Part shown: in pieces, positions 55,374-62,652 of the stretch | Layout: each line of letters starts with the position of its first letter | Numbering within the stretch: position 1 is the first letter of the stretch | IMG/VR virus record: IMGVR_UViG_3300046782_000218 | Location: 25,119-89,118 of that record | Strand: one strand, 5' to 3' | DNA: 64,000 nucleotides | Source: a virus | Notes under the pieces: model-generated | Told to the model about the DNA's origin: nothing | The model's input: the letters and a program-made list of their open reading frames with translations, nothing else | Databases searched by the model: none | Made by a program: the position numbers and the translations under genes

Positions 55374-57496
55374 CAGTTGCCACCCTTCTTGGGCTTCACC
55401 GCGTAGTGACCGAAAGAGGGCTGGTAGACCCGTTCGTCGGCTTGCAGCCAGCGGGTGATGGTCTTGATGACCGGGGTGTTCCTGCCCGGAAACGCCTTGG
55501 TCAGCGCGCGCTGAATGTCGGCAGGCTTGATGCCATCTTCACCAGCAGCCTTAACCACACCGAACACAACCGACTTGAAGTCCACCCCGGAATCATCGCT
55601 GGCGTCGATGTTGGGGTCCGGGTCTTCCGGCGGGAGAGCTGCTCCCCAGGTGGCCGGATCTCCCCAGTCGGCCAAGCCCTCTCGACGCATGATGTTCTCG
55701 AACTCGTCGTTGTAGTTCGTCACTTCGTCACCTCCCCCAGCTTCCTCGATAGCCTTCATTAGATTTGCCCGCACCTCTTCCGAGGTCTTCTCGGTCTTGT
55801 CGAACGCGTCGGCCACGGGGTCCGCCGGTTCGGGGGTGACAGGCTCAGCCGGTACGGACACCGAAGACGCGACGACAGCCACGGGGGAAAGCTTCATAGC
55901 CTTCATCCACGTTGCCCTCGACCACCGGTCGGCGTACGCTTCCCCCGCCGCGTTGCGGGATTCCGCGTCCAGTTCGGCCCGAAGACCGGCAGTGCCAACC
56001 GTGATGGCTTTCATGTGCTCGGGAAGGACGCGGTATCCCTTGAACGCCCGAACGACTCCAGTTTCACCATCGGCGTACACGCCGTACCCTTGTCCGGGCA
56101 TGTCCTCCGGCGTGACCTTGGCGTCCCAGCCGACCAGGTAGGCAATCTCGTCTTGATTCTCCATCATCAAGCCGATCTTGACCCGGGACTGCGACTTGAT
56201 CATCGAGTCGCCGAAAACATCGGTCGTCGCCCGGAGACCGCACGTCAGTTCGTTGACACCAACCGACCTCGCGATGCGCAGAGTCTCGACATAGTTGCCA
56301 GCAATCTTGCGCTTGGCCGCGTTGTCGGCTCCGGTCTGGGTCTGCATGCCGAGGAATTCGGCACCCTCGTCCGAGATCATCAGGATGCCCGGGATTTCCG
56401 GCGTCATGGGGAGCAGGTCCGTGTTGGCCTCGTACATCAGCTCCTGGTACACGATCTTCCGGTGTTTGGCGATCTCGACTGCCGCAGCTGTCATCAACAG
56501 AGCCTCGTCATCGTCCGATGCCACCCAGTCAATGGGAGGGCGTCCCGGTCGTCCGGCCTGGTCCCAAGCCTTCATCCAGGGGAGCGCCAGCGAGCCGCTG
56601 TTGTAGTCGATGATCCAGATCAACAGGTTGGGCATCCGGAGAAGTCGAGTCATGATCGCTCGGAGCTGATTGGTCTTACCGGCACCCTTCTGCCCGACCA
56701 GCATCCCGGAATATTCCCGCATGTTGATGAGTGCCGGGCTGCTGTCCCTCTCCTTGCCAATATCGAAGTGCTCTTCGAAGCTGAGCGGGGTGACATCGAG
56801 AGGCACGTCGTGAATGCCGTCCAGCGCGTTGATGAGAGATACCTTGACGATGCAAGTGCCTCGATTGACACCGGGACCGACCTCGATACCGCAGCCCTCG
56901 GGAAGCTTGGCGTCACTGGCCATGCCGTCGCTAAACGCCTTGATGTTCCGGTAGGTGTGACCGCCCGGAGGCAGTTCAACTTCGAGGGTGAATCCGGCAC
57001 CGGTAGGCCAACTCTTGTCATCAACCGCGATGACCTTGGACCCCGTGATGTTGCACACGCGGTCGATGCGCTCTTGCCACTCGGTGGCAACGCCAACCCG
57101 ACCGAGGTACGCGGCGATGGCGGCTTCCTTCTCCTCGCGCTTGCGTTTGCGGTGAGCCAGCTTGCCGCCAATCAGGCCCATGAACACCGCTGCTCCGGCG
57201 AGGGTGCCGACAGTGGCTTTATTGAGCGGGTTGGGGTAAGTGAGAGCGAAGCTGAGCCACCCTGCCGACTCTAGCCAGCATGCCGCCCGGAACACCAACG
57301 CGCCTCGGGTAAGCTTCTCATCGTCCTCACGGGCAAGGCCACCGATGGTGCCTCCGATCACCATTACACCACCTGCCAGCAGCGGCCAGCCGGGATCGAC
57401 GTGCGCCAGTGATGCCAGTGCCGAAGTGGCCATCAGGCCGGTAGCTGCGTTGAACGTACCAGATGCCGGACCGTGTTTGGCTGACCAATCTGCCAT
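55373..57496 (-). CDS. TraB/FtsK/SpoIIIE-like DNA translocase with C-terminal winged helix
   Basis: This 707-residue protein has amino-terminal membrane segments between about residues 17 and 112 (WPLLAGGVMVIGGTIGGLA, VGTLAGAAVFMGLIGG). An FtsK-type ATPase follows with Walker A VGQKGAGKTN (267-276), Walker B GILMISDEGAEF (Asp376) and downstream sensor-like motifs. Residues 640-702 form a winged helix (GIKPADIQRALTKAFPG), as in Streptomyces TraB and FtsK gamma domains. It pumps double-stranded DNA. Overlap with a small downstream gene and proximity to the SpdB-like gene fit a conjugation module. Confidence 0.85.
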   Translation of the reverse strand: MADWSAKHGPASGTFNAATGLMATSALASLAHVDPGWPLLAGGVMVIGGTIGGLAREDDEKLTRGALVFRAACWLESAGWLSFALTYPNPLNKATVGTLAGAAVFMGLIGGKLAHRKRKREEKEAAIAAYLGRVGVATEWQERIDRVCNITGSKVIAVDDKSWPTGAGFTLEVELPPGGHTYRNIKAFSDGMASDAKLPEGCGIEVGPGVNRGTCIVKVSLINALDGIHDVPLDVTPLSFEEHFDIGKERDSSPALINMREYSGMLVGQKGAGKTNQLRAIMTRLLRMPNLLIWIIDYNSGSLALPWMKAWDQAGRPGRPPIDWVASDDDEALLMTAAAVEIAKHRKIVYQELMYEANTDLLPMTPEIPGILMISDEGAEFLGMQTQTGADNAAKRKIAGNYVETLRIARSVGVNELTCGLRATTDVFGDSMIKSQSRVKIGLMMENQDEIAYLVGWDAKVTPEDMPGQGYGVYADGETGVVRAFKGYRVLPEHMKAITVGTAGLRAELDAESRNAAGEAYADRWSRATWMKAMKLSPVAVVASSVSVPAEPVTPEPADPVADAFDKTEKTSEEVRANLMKAIEEAGGGDEVTNYNDEFENIMRREGLADWGDPATWGAALPPEDPDPNIDASDDSGVDFKSVVFGVVKAAGEDGIKPADIQRALTKAFPGRNTPVIKTITRWLQADERVYQPSFGHYAVKPKKGGN

Positions 57497-57522
57497 TTGA
57501 CTTTCCTCCTGTCCAAGGTTAA

Positions 57523-57553
57523 GCCGGGGGTCCGGACCGTCCGGACCCCCGGC
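57523..57553 (-). terminator. Hairpin with 14-bp stem
   Basis: GCCGGGGGTCCGGA (57523-57536) pairs with 57540-57553, with a three-base loop. It follows the stop at 57567. Confidence 0.7.
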
Positions 57554-57566
57554 AGTTGCCGGAACA

Positions 57567-58913
57567 TCACCGGTTTGCGGTGACGTCCCACTTCTGCTCG
57601 TTCTTGCGGGGAGCCTCCAGCCGCTGAATGTCCACAGCGTGCAGGTTGCGGAACGCAGGGTAGAGGTCCTCGGCCTTGGTGCCTGCGGCCAGCAGGGTCT
57701 TGTAGATCTCGCCCAACAGGTCGATGATTGCCGGGTGGATCGGGTCGTTGTCGTTGGATCGCTGTGTCATGATCCGGATGGTTTCCGCGAAGTTGCGGAC
57801 TGCCACCGGCAGTTGACTCAGGTCGGTGCCGACCTGCATCATGCCCTGAGGGTCGTAGACAGCAGCCGCCCCCATCATCTCGGCAGTTGCCTGAACGTAA
57901 GCTGCGACAGTCATGCTCGGTTGTCCTCCAGTGTTGGAAACTCGACCGAGACCACCGTCTGCCGCCGAGCCGCTATTTTTGGGTGTACGTACCGTGTCCT
58001 TAACGTCGATTTCGACAGTGTCGCTTGTCTGGTCGTCGGACGATTTGCGCTTGTTCTTCCATGCCTCGACCGCTGCCGCCCAAGACCTCTTGCGAAGTCC
58101 GGTCAGCATGGCCACTACAGCAGGCCAAGCAATGCGCCTGCCGAGTTTCTTGATCTGTTCTTTGGTCAACCTGCGGACCGGAGCAGTCTTGCGCCAACCC
58201 TTGCGAGCGGTCCGGCCAGCGGTGATGACTTTGCCCGTTCCGGACCGCAGCCGGTCCGTGGTCCGCTTCTTCTTGCGGTGCCTGGTCCGCTCCGGACCAC
58301 TGGTGTTGGCGCCTGGTCCGCTGCGCGGTCCCGGGCTGGTCCGTGGTCCGGTGGTCCGGTGGTCCGGTCCGGTCTTGGTCCGCTGGTCCCGGGTGCTGGT
58401 CCGGTCCGGGCGTGGTCCGCTCGGGCTGGTCCGTGGTCCGTCGCTGGTCCGGGCGTGGTCCGGGCCAGCGGTCCGCCCTCCCGGTCCGGACCGCTGGTCC
58501 GGGCTTGGTCCGTTGGTCCGGCCTCCCGGACCATTGTTGGTCCGTGGTCCGCTCGGGACCAGAGACCGGACCGCTGCAGCAGGTCCGGACCACGGGGTCC
58601 GGCGGTATCGAGCGTTAGACCGCATGGCGTAAACTCCAGCGGCTAGTGCCGCCAGGGCAGCCGCAGCGCCAGCTTCCGGACCTGCAGCCATCGTGACCTC
58701 AGCGCCAGCGGTGGTAACCACATTGACCACACCCACCGCCAACGGTACTCCGGGCATCCCCTTCGTCTTCCGCTGGCCACGGGAGCGCCTGGAAGCACCC
58801 GGGGGGGCCGGAGTACCGGGGGCCACCTGCTGTGCCGCCGGAGGGGCCACGGGAGCCACGGGCGGGGGTGTCCCGGGGATCTGGATGGTGGGCGTCTGCG
58901 TCTGATTGTCCAT
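57567..58913 (-). CDS. Proline/arginine-rich membrane protein of the transfer module
   Basis: This 448-residue protein has a proline-rich amino part, a hydrophobic region at 53-95 (VPLAVGVVNVVTTAGAE, AAAALAALAAGVY) and a low-complexity Arg/Thr/Gly/Pro stretch to residue 220. A basic helical part (AVVAMLTGLRKRSWAAAVEAW) and a globular end (TDLSQLPVAVRNFAETIRIM ... DLLGEIYKTLLAAG) follow. It lies between SpdB-like and TraB-like genes. The low-complexity part is dominated by the DNA word CGGACC (GGTCCG). A spread-type accessory role is inferred. Confidence 0.7.
   Translation of the reverse strand: MDNQTQTPTIQIPGTPPPVAPVAPPAAQQVAPGTPAPPGASRRSRGQRKTKGMPGVPLAVGVVNVVTTAGAEVTMAAGPEAGAAAALAALAAGVYAMRSNARYRRTPWSGPAAAVRSLVPSGPRTNNGPGGRTNGPSPDQRSGPGGRTAGPDHARTSDGPRTSPSGPRPDRTSTRDQRTKTGPDHRTTGPRTSPGPRSGPGANTSGPERTRHRKKKRTTDRLRSGTGKVITAGRTARKGWRKTAPVRRLTKEQIKKLGRRIAWPAVVAMLTGLRKRSWAAAVEAWKNKRKSSDDQTSDTVEIDVKDTVRTPKNSGSAADGGLGRVSNTGGQPSMTVAAYVQATAEMMGAAAVYDPQGMMQVGTDLSQLPVAVRNFAETIRIMTQRSNDNDPIHPAIIDLLGEIYKTLLAAGTKAEDLYPAFRNLHAVDIQRLEAPRKNEQKWDVTANR
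58207..58606 (-). repeat. Dense array of GGTCCG/CGGACC words
   Basis: About 30 copies of GGTCCG occur on either strand in 400 bases, many as TGGTCCG on the plus strand. They are read as Arg-Thr, Gly-Pro and Pro-Asp in the overlapping gene, that is in all three phases. Selection therefore appears to act on DNA. They may be binding sites for the translocase or another repeat-binding protein. Confidence 0.75.
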
Positions 58914-58955
58914 GTCTTACCTCCTTTCGTTACTTCGCGTTACTGGGACATGGTC

Positions 58956-59062
58956 TGTCCCGGTTGTCCAATCGGACACCCCCAGGGGGGTCTTAGGCCC
59001 TCCGACTGGGGGCGGGAGGGTGTCTCACCCGTGTCCCAGTTGTCGGAGCTGTCCTGGTTGTC
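58956..59062. repeat. Three 13-bp direct repeats TGTCCYRGTTGTC
   Basis: Copies are at 58956-58968, 59032-59044 and 59050-59062, in the gap between the SpdB-like and proline-rich genes, with a further TGTCC hairpin. Operator or iteron sites are likely. No good -10 box is apparent here. Confidence 0.6.
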
Positions 59063-59087
59063 CAATTAGAACATTAACTACGAGTGA

Positions 59088-60272
59088 TCAAACCGCCTTC
59101 AGGTGGCCGTCGGAGCTGTCCTGAGACCGTCCCCACGCGGCTACCTGCCCCGCTCGGGTGGTGTTGATAGCCACTTTGAACCCTTCGTGCGTCCGGATGA
59201 CCTCGCCAACGTTACGGCGATTGATCCGGATGTCGTTGTCGATCATGTACCGGATAGCTCTACGCTCGATCTCCAGAGGTTCGAAGCTGTCCGCTGTCGG
59301 TATCGGTCGAACCGGCTTGCTGACGGGCGACGCTTCCAGCTCGGGCACCTGGTCCGGCTGCTCGATCTCCGGGGTCCGGTCCTGGTCCGGTCCCGGCCAC
59401 GCGCCGGTCAGTTCAGCGTGGTCCGGTCCGCTCTGGTCCGGCTGGTCCAGCCGCTGGACCGCCCATTCCGGCAGTGGTCCAGGCTGGTCCGGAGCCACGT
59501 CCTGTGGTCCGCTGGTCCGGTCCGGCTGGACCAGGGGGGCGGACCGCTCCTTGGACCACGGCCAACGGCTGGTCCGGCGGGATTCGACCACGGACCAAGC
59601 GCGGTCCAGGTCTCGGCTTCCGGTCCGGATCATCTCGGACCAAGCGGACCACGCCAGCCGAGGGAATCGAACCCAGCGGACCACGCCGAGCTTGGGCATC
59701 GGCTTGGACCGCATGTTGTTCTTGCGAAGTTCACGGCGGTGAATCAGTCGAGCGTACAGTTCCCACACGATCAGACCGATCATAGTCATCGACGCGAACG
59801 TGACCGACCTCGGCGTTGCGGACCAGTGGTCCGAGTAGTGCCACCACTGCTGGGTGGCCGATCCGCTGGCAAAAGCCCAGGTCGCGAACCGGTATTCAAG
59901 GCCGGTGTCGCCATCCTTGCGAGCCTCATGATACATCCAGCCGCAGAACGCGGTGGTGAGTTCGTAAGCCGCTGCATAGACAATGGCAGCGGGGAAGGTC
60001 CAGCCGATGACCTTCATGGCGAATCCGGCCTGTCCGGTCCACGCGACGGCCATGGGTGCCATGATCGGCCCGGTCGTGATGACAACCTTGGTGGCGGATG
60101 CCAGCTTGTCCATGCGCTGGCGGGTCAACGCGTCCCGGTCGTCACGACGCTTGATCTTGTACTGCAGCTTCTCCCGGTCGTCCATGCGCTCAAGCTGACG
60201 CTTCCGCATCTTGCGATCGACACGGCGGTCAAGCCAGCCGGAGCCGGTTGCCGGGTTGTTGTCCTCGGACAC
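59088..60272 (-). CDS. SpdB/DUF2637-like membrane protein of the transfer module
   Basis: A GTG at 60272 after AAGGAG starts a 394-residue protein (VSEDNNPATGSGW). It has a basic amino part and four predicted membrane segments (VVITTGPIMAPMAVAW, GWTFPAAIVYAAAY, FATWAFASGSATQQWW, ASMTMIGLIVWELYARL), resembling DUF2637/SpdB proteins of Streptomyces plasmids. A Pro/Gln-rich linker and a carboxy helical domain (RRAIRYMIDNDIRINRRNVGEVIRTH) follow. A role in DNA spread or pore formation is inferred. Confidence 0.7.
   Translation of the reverse strand: MSEDNNPATGSGWLDRRVDRKMRKRQLERMDDREKLQYKIKRRDDRDALTRQRMDKLASATKVVITTGPIMAPMAVAWTGQAGFAMKVIGWTFPAAIVYAAAYELTTAFCGWMYHEARKDGDTGLEYRFATWAFASGSATQQWWHYSDHWSATPRSVTFASMTMIGLIVWELYARLIHRRELRKNNMRSKPMPKLGVVRWVRFPRLAWSAWSEMIRTGSRDLDRAWSVVESRRTSRWPWSKERSAPLVQPDRTSGPQDVAPDQPGPLPEWAVQRLDQPDQSGPDHAELTGAWPGPDQDRTPEIEQPDQVPELEASPVSKPVRPIPTADSFEPLEIERRAIRYMIDNDIRINRRNVGEVIRTHEGFKVAINTTRAGQVAAWGRSQDSSDGHLKAV
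59350..59675 (-). repeat. Second array of GGTCCG/CGGACC words
   Basis: About 17 copies in 330 bases fall in the linker region of the SpdB-like gene, with the same TGGTCCG preference on the plus strand as the first array. The two arrays flank the operator-type repeats. Confidence 0.7.
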
Positions 60273-60316
60273 TAGACGCTCCTTGGCAGATTGTATTGGG
60301 GAGAGTGTAAGCCTCC

Positions 60317-60346
60317 ATTCTATCATATCGGTTGCGCATAAAGCAA
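60317..60346 (-). promoter_or_regulatory. Promoter of the transfer module, TTGCTT-18-TAGAAT
   Basis: The -10 box TAGAAT is at 60317-60322 and the -35 box TTGCTT at 60341-60346. It reads into the SpdB-like gene and probably on to the translocase. Confidence 0.7.
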
Positions 60347-60384
60347 CCCCCCAACCCAGGCCCTGGGGCCCAAGTGGGGGGTTG
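60344..60384 (-). terminator. Terminator, 10-bp stem, touching the -35 box
   Basis: CAACCCCCCA (60344-60353) pairs with 60375-60384. It follows the stop at 60408 and overlaps the -35 box of the next promoter by three bases. Confidence 0.65.
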
Positions 60385-60407
60385 TCGGTGTGGCTTTCGT
60401 CACGCGG

Positions 60408-60617
60408 TCAGTTCTCGTTGCGGGCCTTACGGGCTCCCTTCACCCAGTTGCTCGCCACGGTGCCCGACCGACGAGCGGCTGCCTTGACCGCCCGCTCGTC
60501 GCTGACCTTGCCCGCCTCGGTCTTGGTCGCGGCCATCTCGGCGTCCGTCATGGCCAGACGACGTCCGGCGCCGGAACGGGCCGCTACGGTCATCGTGTGC
60601 GCGGTGATCTTCGCCAT
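60408..60617 (-). CDS. Small basic protein, 69 residues
   Basis: It reads MAKITAHTMTVAARSGAGRRLAMTDAEMAATKTEAGKVSDERAVKAAARRSGTVASNWVKGARKARNEN. It is rich in Ala, Lys and Arg. Binding to nucleic acid is plausible from composition. It starts after GAGGAGCAC with its own promoter. No family is recognised. Confidence 0.65.
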   Translation of the reverse strand: MAKITAHTMTVAARSGAGRRLAMTDAEMAATKTEAGKVSDERAVKAAARRSGTVASNWVKGARKARNEN

Positions 60618-60654
60618 TTTGTGCTCCTCAGTTTGTTTCCGGCCTTGTAGAACA

Positions 60655-60684
60655 ATTCTAACACGGCACGGCCCCCGGTGTCAA
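60655..60684 (-). promoter_or_regulatory. Promoter, TTGACA-18-TAGAAT, inside a hairpin
   Basis: The -10 box TAGAAT is at 60655-60660 and the -35 box TTGACA at 60679-60684. The -35 box lies in the loop region of the hairpin GGCCCCCGGTGT/ACACCCGGGGGCC (60670-60695) that ends the upstream gene. Confidence 0.8.
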
Positions 60685-60703
60685 CACCCGGGGGCCGCTC
60701 TCG

Positions 60704-60868
60704 TCAGCCGTGATTGTGGCCGCAGCACCGGAGGCAAATGGCCTCGTACCGGCTGTCAATGCCGTCTTCCTGGACGGGACCGTTGTCGGCCACGGCCTCC
60801 CGGTTGCAGATAAACGAAACGGGGAGGGTGTCTCGGTGGCACTGGATGCAGTAAGCGGACTCGTACAT
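60704..60868 (-). CDS. Small zinc-type protein, 54 residues
   Basis: It reads MYESAYCIQCHRDTLPVSFICNREAVADNG and ends YEAICLRCCGHNHG. CIQC, CLRCC and histidines can bind one or two zinc ions. It starts after AAGGGGCAC with the promoter at 60910-60939. No known family. Confidence 0.65.
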   Translation of the reverse strand: MYESAYCIQCHRDTLPVSFICNREAVADNGPVQEDGIDSRYEAICLRCCGHNHG

Positions 60869-60909
60869 TTTGTGCCCCTTAAGTTTGTGTTTCCCTGCCT
60901 TACGGTTCT

Positions 60910-60939
60910 ATTTTAACATGTCTCGGCCCCCTCGCGCAA
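60910..60939 (-). promoter_or_regulatory. Promoter, TTGCGC-18-TAAAAT
   Basis: The -10 box TAAAAT is at 60910-60915 and the -35 box TTGCGC at 60934-60939, overlapping the loop of the hairpin at 60924-60956. Confidence 0.8.
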
Positions 60940-60956
60940 TGTTAGCGAGGGGGCCG
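60924..60956 (-). terminator. Terminator overlapping the next promoter
   Basis: CGGCCCCCTCGC (60924-60935) pairs with 60945-60956. It ends the gene stopping at 60969 and contains the -35 box of the next gene. Confidence 0.75.
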
Positions 60957-60968
60957 GTTGTCAGCGGG

Positions 60969-61286
60969 TCAGAAGGACCAGGCTGCCGCCCGACGCTCGT
61001 CCTCCTCGACTTCCCACCGGTACTGGTCGTTGGTCTCAGCTGCCCGGAGCCAAGCTCCCTCAGCGTAGGACTCCTCGCGGTACGTGTCGTAAGCCTCCTG
61101 AGTTTCCCTAGCGTCCTCGACCGTCTCGCCGGTGATGCCGTCCAGCTCTTCAATGAACAGGTCCGGAAGGGTCACGAACCGCTCCGGGTGGGTCGTGGTC
61201 TGGTTGCCGAATTCCCGGCACGGCTGGTTCTTCCGCGCGCCGCAGAATCCGCAGCGGTCGAGCTTCACGGTGATGGTCTTCGACAT
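60969..61286 (-). CDS. Small zinc-binding acidic protein
   Basis: This 105-residue protein begins MSKTITVKLDRCGFCGARKNQPCREFGNQTTTHPERFV, with CGFCG and a second Cys/His pair, then a very acidic helical end (EDARETQEAYDTYREESYAEG). It starts after AAGGAGCCC. It may bind zinc through the front part. No family is recognised. Confidence 0.7.
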   Translation of the reverse strand: MSKTITVKLDRCGFCGARKNQPCREFGNQTTTHPERFVTLPDLFIEELDGITGETVEDARETQEAYDTYREESYAEGAWLRAAETNDQYRWEVEEDERRAAAWSF

Positions 61287-61324
61287 TTTGGGCTCCTTCG
61301 TCCGTTTCCCTGCCTTACAGTTCT

Positions 61325-61354
61325 ATTATAACATGGGTTGGCCCCACCGCGCAA
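61325..61354 (-). promoter_or_regulatory. Promoter, TTGCGC-18-TATAAT
   Basis: The -10 box TATAAT is at 61325-61330 and the -35 box TTGCGC at 61349-61354, reaching into the loop of the hairpin at 61340-61370. Confidence 0.85.
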
Positions 61355-61370
61355 GTTCAGCGGTGGGGCC
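61340..61370 (-). terminator. Terminator overlapping the next promoter
   Basis: GGCCCCACCGC (61340-61350) pairs with 61360-61370, after the stop at 61377. Its arm and loop carry the -35 box of the next gene. Confidence 0.75.
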
Positions 61371-61376
61371 GGTCCG

Positions 61377-61844
61377 TCAGAGCTTGTACGCCGTGACCGT
61401 GCAGGGGAGACCCAGCACGTCGCGCGACCGAGAGCCCACGATCATCGCGTTGCCGAATCCGTCGTGGGTCATCCGAGCGTTCACCAGCTCCCCCAGGTCC
61501 TCGCCACCATCCAGGAGCCAACCCGCAAGCTGCGGTCCCTCGGTGTCGATGTTGTCAGCCGTCAGTCGGACGACCTTCACGTCGGTAGGAACCTGTCGCG
61601 ACCGCCAGTCGGCAGCCACCTTCTCGGCCACAACATTGGCCATGGCGGCTTCGACGGCTTGCAACTTGGTGCGACGCGTCCGTCCCTGCTTCCATTCGTA
61701 CGCGTCCTTCGGCATCGCCGAGTATGACCGGCCTTCGCCAGCCACCCAACCCCAGAACTCGCCGCCCACGTGCACCTCGTAGACCTTGCCCTCGGTGATG
61801 CTGTACGAACGGATCTTGCCGGTGCGGGTGAAGGTGGCGTTCAT
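61377..61844 (-). CDS. Hypothetical protein, about 155 residues
   Basis: The start is the ATG at 61844 (MNATFTRTGKIRSYSITEGKVYEVHVGGEFWGWVAGEGRSY) after GAGGAGG. The front is beta-rich, the middle helical (KLQAVEAAMANVVAEKVAADW), and the end has DNIDTEGPQLAGWLLDGGEDLG. It may be a small enzyme or binding protein. No family is recognised. Confidence 0.65.
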   Translation of the reverse strand: MNATFTRTGKIRSYSITEGKVYEVHVGGEFWGWVAGEGRSYSAMPKDAYEWKQGRTRRTKLQAVEAAMANVVAEKVAADWRSRQVPTDVKVVRLTADNIDTEGPQLAGWLLDGGEDLGELVNARMTHDGFGNAMIVGSRSRDVLGLPCTVTAYKL

Positions 61845-61888
61845 GAAGTTCCTCCTCGGTTGGGGCCGGTGTTCCGGCTTGTAGAACA

Positions 61889-61917
61889 ATTATAACATAC
61901 GCCTCGGCCCCCCACAA
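61889..61917 (-). promoter_or_regulatory. Promoter, TTGTGG-17-TATAAT
   Basis: The -10 box TATAAT is at 61889-61894 and the -35 box TTGTGG at 61912-61917, overlapping the arm of the hairpin at 61904-61937. The leader begins TTGTTCTACAAGCCGG, as at 53726. Confidence 0.8.
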
Positions 61918-61937
61918 TTCCCAACGTGGGGGGCCGA
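61904..61937 (-). terminator. Terminator overlapping the next promoter
   Basis: TCGGCCCCCCAC (61904-61915) pairs with 61926-61937. It ends the gene stopping at 61949. Confidence 0.75.
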
Positions 61938-61948
61938 GATTGTGCGGG

Positions 61949-62266
61949 TCAGACGAGGTCGAGCAGGCGCAACCGGAACAGCAGGGCGTCTGTCCGGGTC
62001 TCCATCCGGAGCTGCAGGCACTCGATGCACTCCGGAACGTTAACGACCGGGGTGTGCACCGGGCACTCACCGACACGGGTCATCTCGTCGGCGTACGCCA
62101 CCATGGGCGGGTCGAACGGCTTGCCGCTGTGGTGGAGTACCTCGACAGTGTACACGGTACCTCGCGTAGACCACGGGCGGACGTCAGCGCCAACAACGGT
62201 GCCCGCGATCGTCGTGTTGTACAGAGTGCTTACCTCGACCTCGTCGCCGATCTCGAAGTTCGTCAT
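61949..62266 (-). CDS. Hypothetical protein, 105 residues
   Basis: The start is the ATG at 62266 (MTNFEIGDEVEVSTLYNTTIAGTVVGADVRPWSTRGTVYTVEVLHHSG) after GGGAG. The front looks like a small SH3-like barrel, and the end has CIECLQLR. It has its own promoter and terminator. No family is recognised. Confidence 0.65.
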   Translation of the reverse strand: MTNFEIGDEVEVSTLYNTTIAGTVVGADVRPWSTRGTVYTVEVLHHSGKPFDPPMVAYADEMTRVGECPVHTPVVNVPECIECLQLRMETRTDALLFRLRLLDLV

Positions 62267-62310
62267 TGCGTCTCCCGACGTCACGGGGGCTGGCCGCCCC
62301 ATCTACTACT

Positions 62311-62340
62311 AGTAAAACACACAACGGACACCGGGCACAA
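62311..62340 (-). promoter_or_regulatory. Promoter, TTGTGC-18-TTTACT
   Basis: The -10 box TTTACT is at 62311-62316 and the -35 box TTGTGC at 62335-62340, directly after the stop codon at 62342. Confidence 0.75.
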
Positions 62341-62341
62341 G

Positions 62342-62626
62342 TCAGCTGAGCGTTTCCGGCGTGTCCGGCAACTCGATGCCCATGGTGACTTCCTGAAACT
62401 CGGTCTCCTCCTTGATGGCATTAACTACATGACTCATATTGAGATGCAGAACCATTACCGCTGGAGTCACCGTGGCCAGCCTTCCCCGCTCCACCAACCC
62501 ACCTCCGGGAGCCAGCGTCAGCAGATACGCTTCTAGGATCTTCTTGGCAGCTTCCAGCTCGTTAAGAGCCTGCTCTACTGTACGGGCCGACCACTCGTAG
62601 TGTGGGGGGTCAAATCGTGTTGCCAT
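62342..62626 (-). CDS. Hypothetical helical protein, 94 residues
   Basis: It begins MATRFDPPHYEWSARTVEQALNELEAAKKILEAYLLTLAPGGGLVERG and continues with a helix (LHLNMSHVVNAIKEETEFQEV), ending PDTPETLS. It starts after GGGAGAC. It follows the lipoprotein gene behind a terminator. No family is recognised. Confidence 0.65.
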   Translation of the reverse strand: MATRFDPPHYEWSARTVEQALNELEAAKKILEAYLLTLAPGGGLVERGRLATVTPAVMVLHLNMSHVVNAIKEETEFQEVTMGIELPDTPETLS

Positions 62627-62652
62627 GTTAAGTCTCCCAGGTTGAAACACGG

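Noticed and set aside
55075-55383. A 102-codon minus-strand frame overlapping the end of the transfer operon
   Set aside because: A different frame gives a 59-residue protein coupled by TGATG to the translocase gene, and the 102-codon frame runs through the terminator at 55150-55180.
56015-57274. A 419-codon plus-strand open frame
   Set aside because: It is antisense to the TraB/FtsK-like gene, lacks a ribosome site and has shadow-like composition.
58207-59675. The GGTCCG arrays as a possible CRISPR
   Set aside because: The repeated word is only 6-7 bases with irregular short spacing and no spacer units, so it does not form a CRISPR array.
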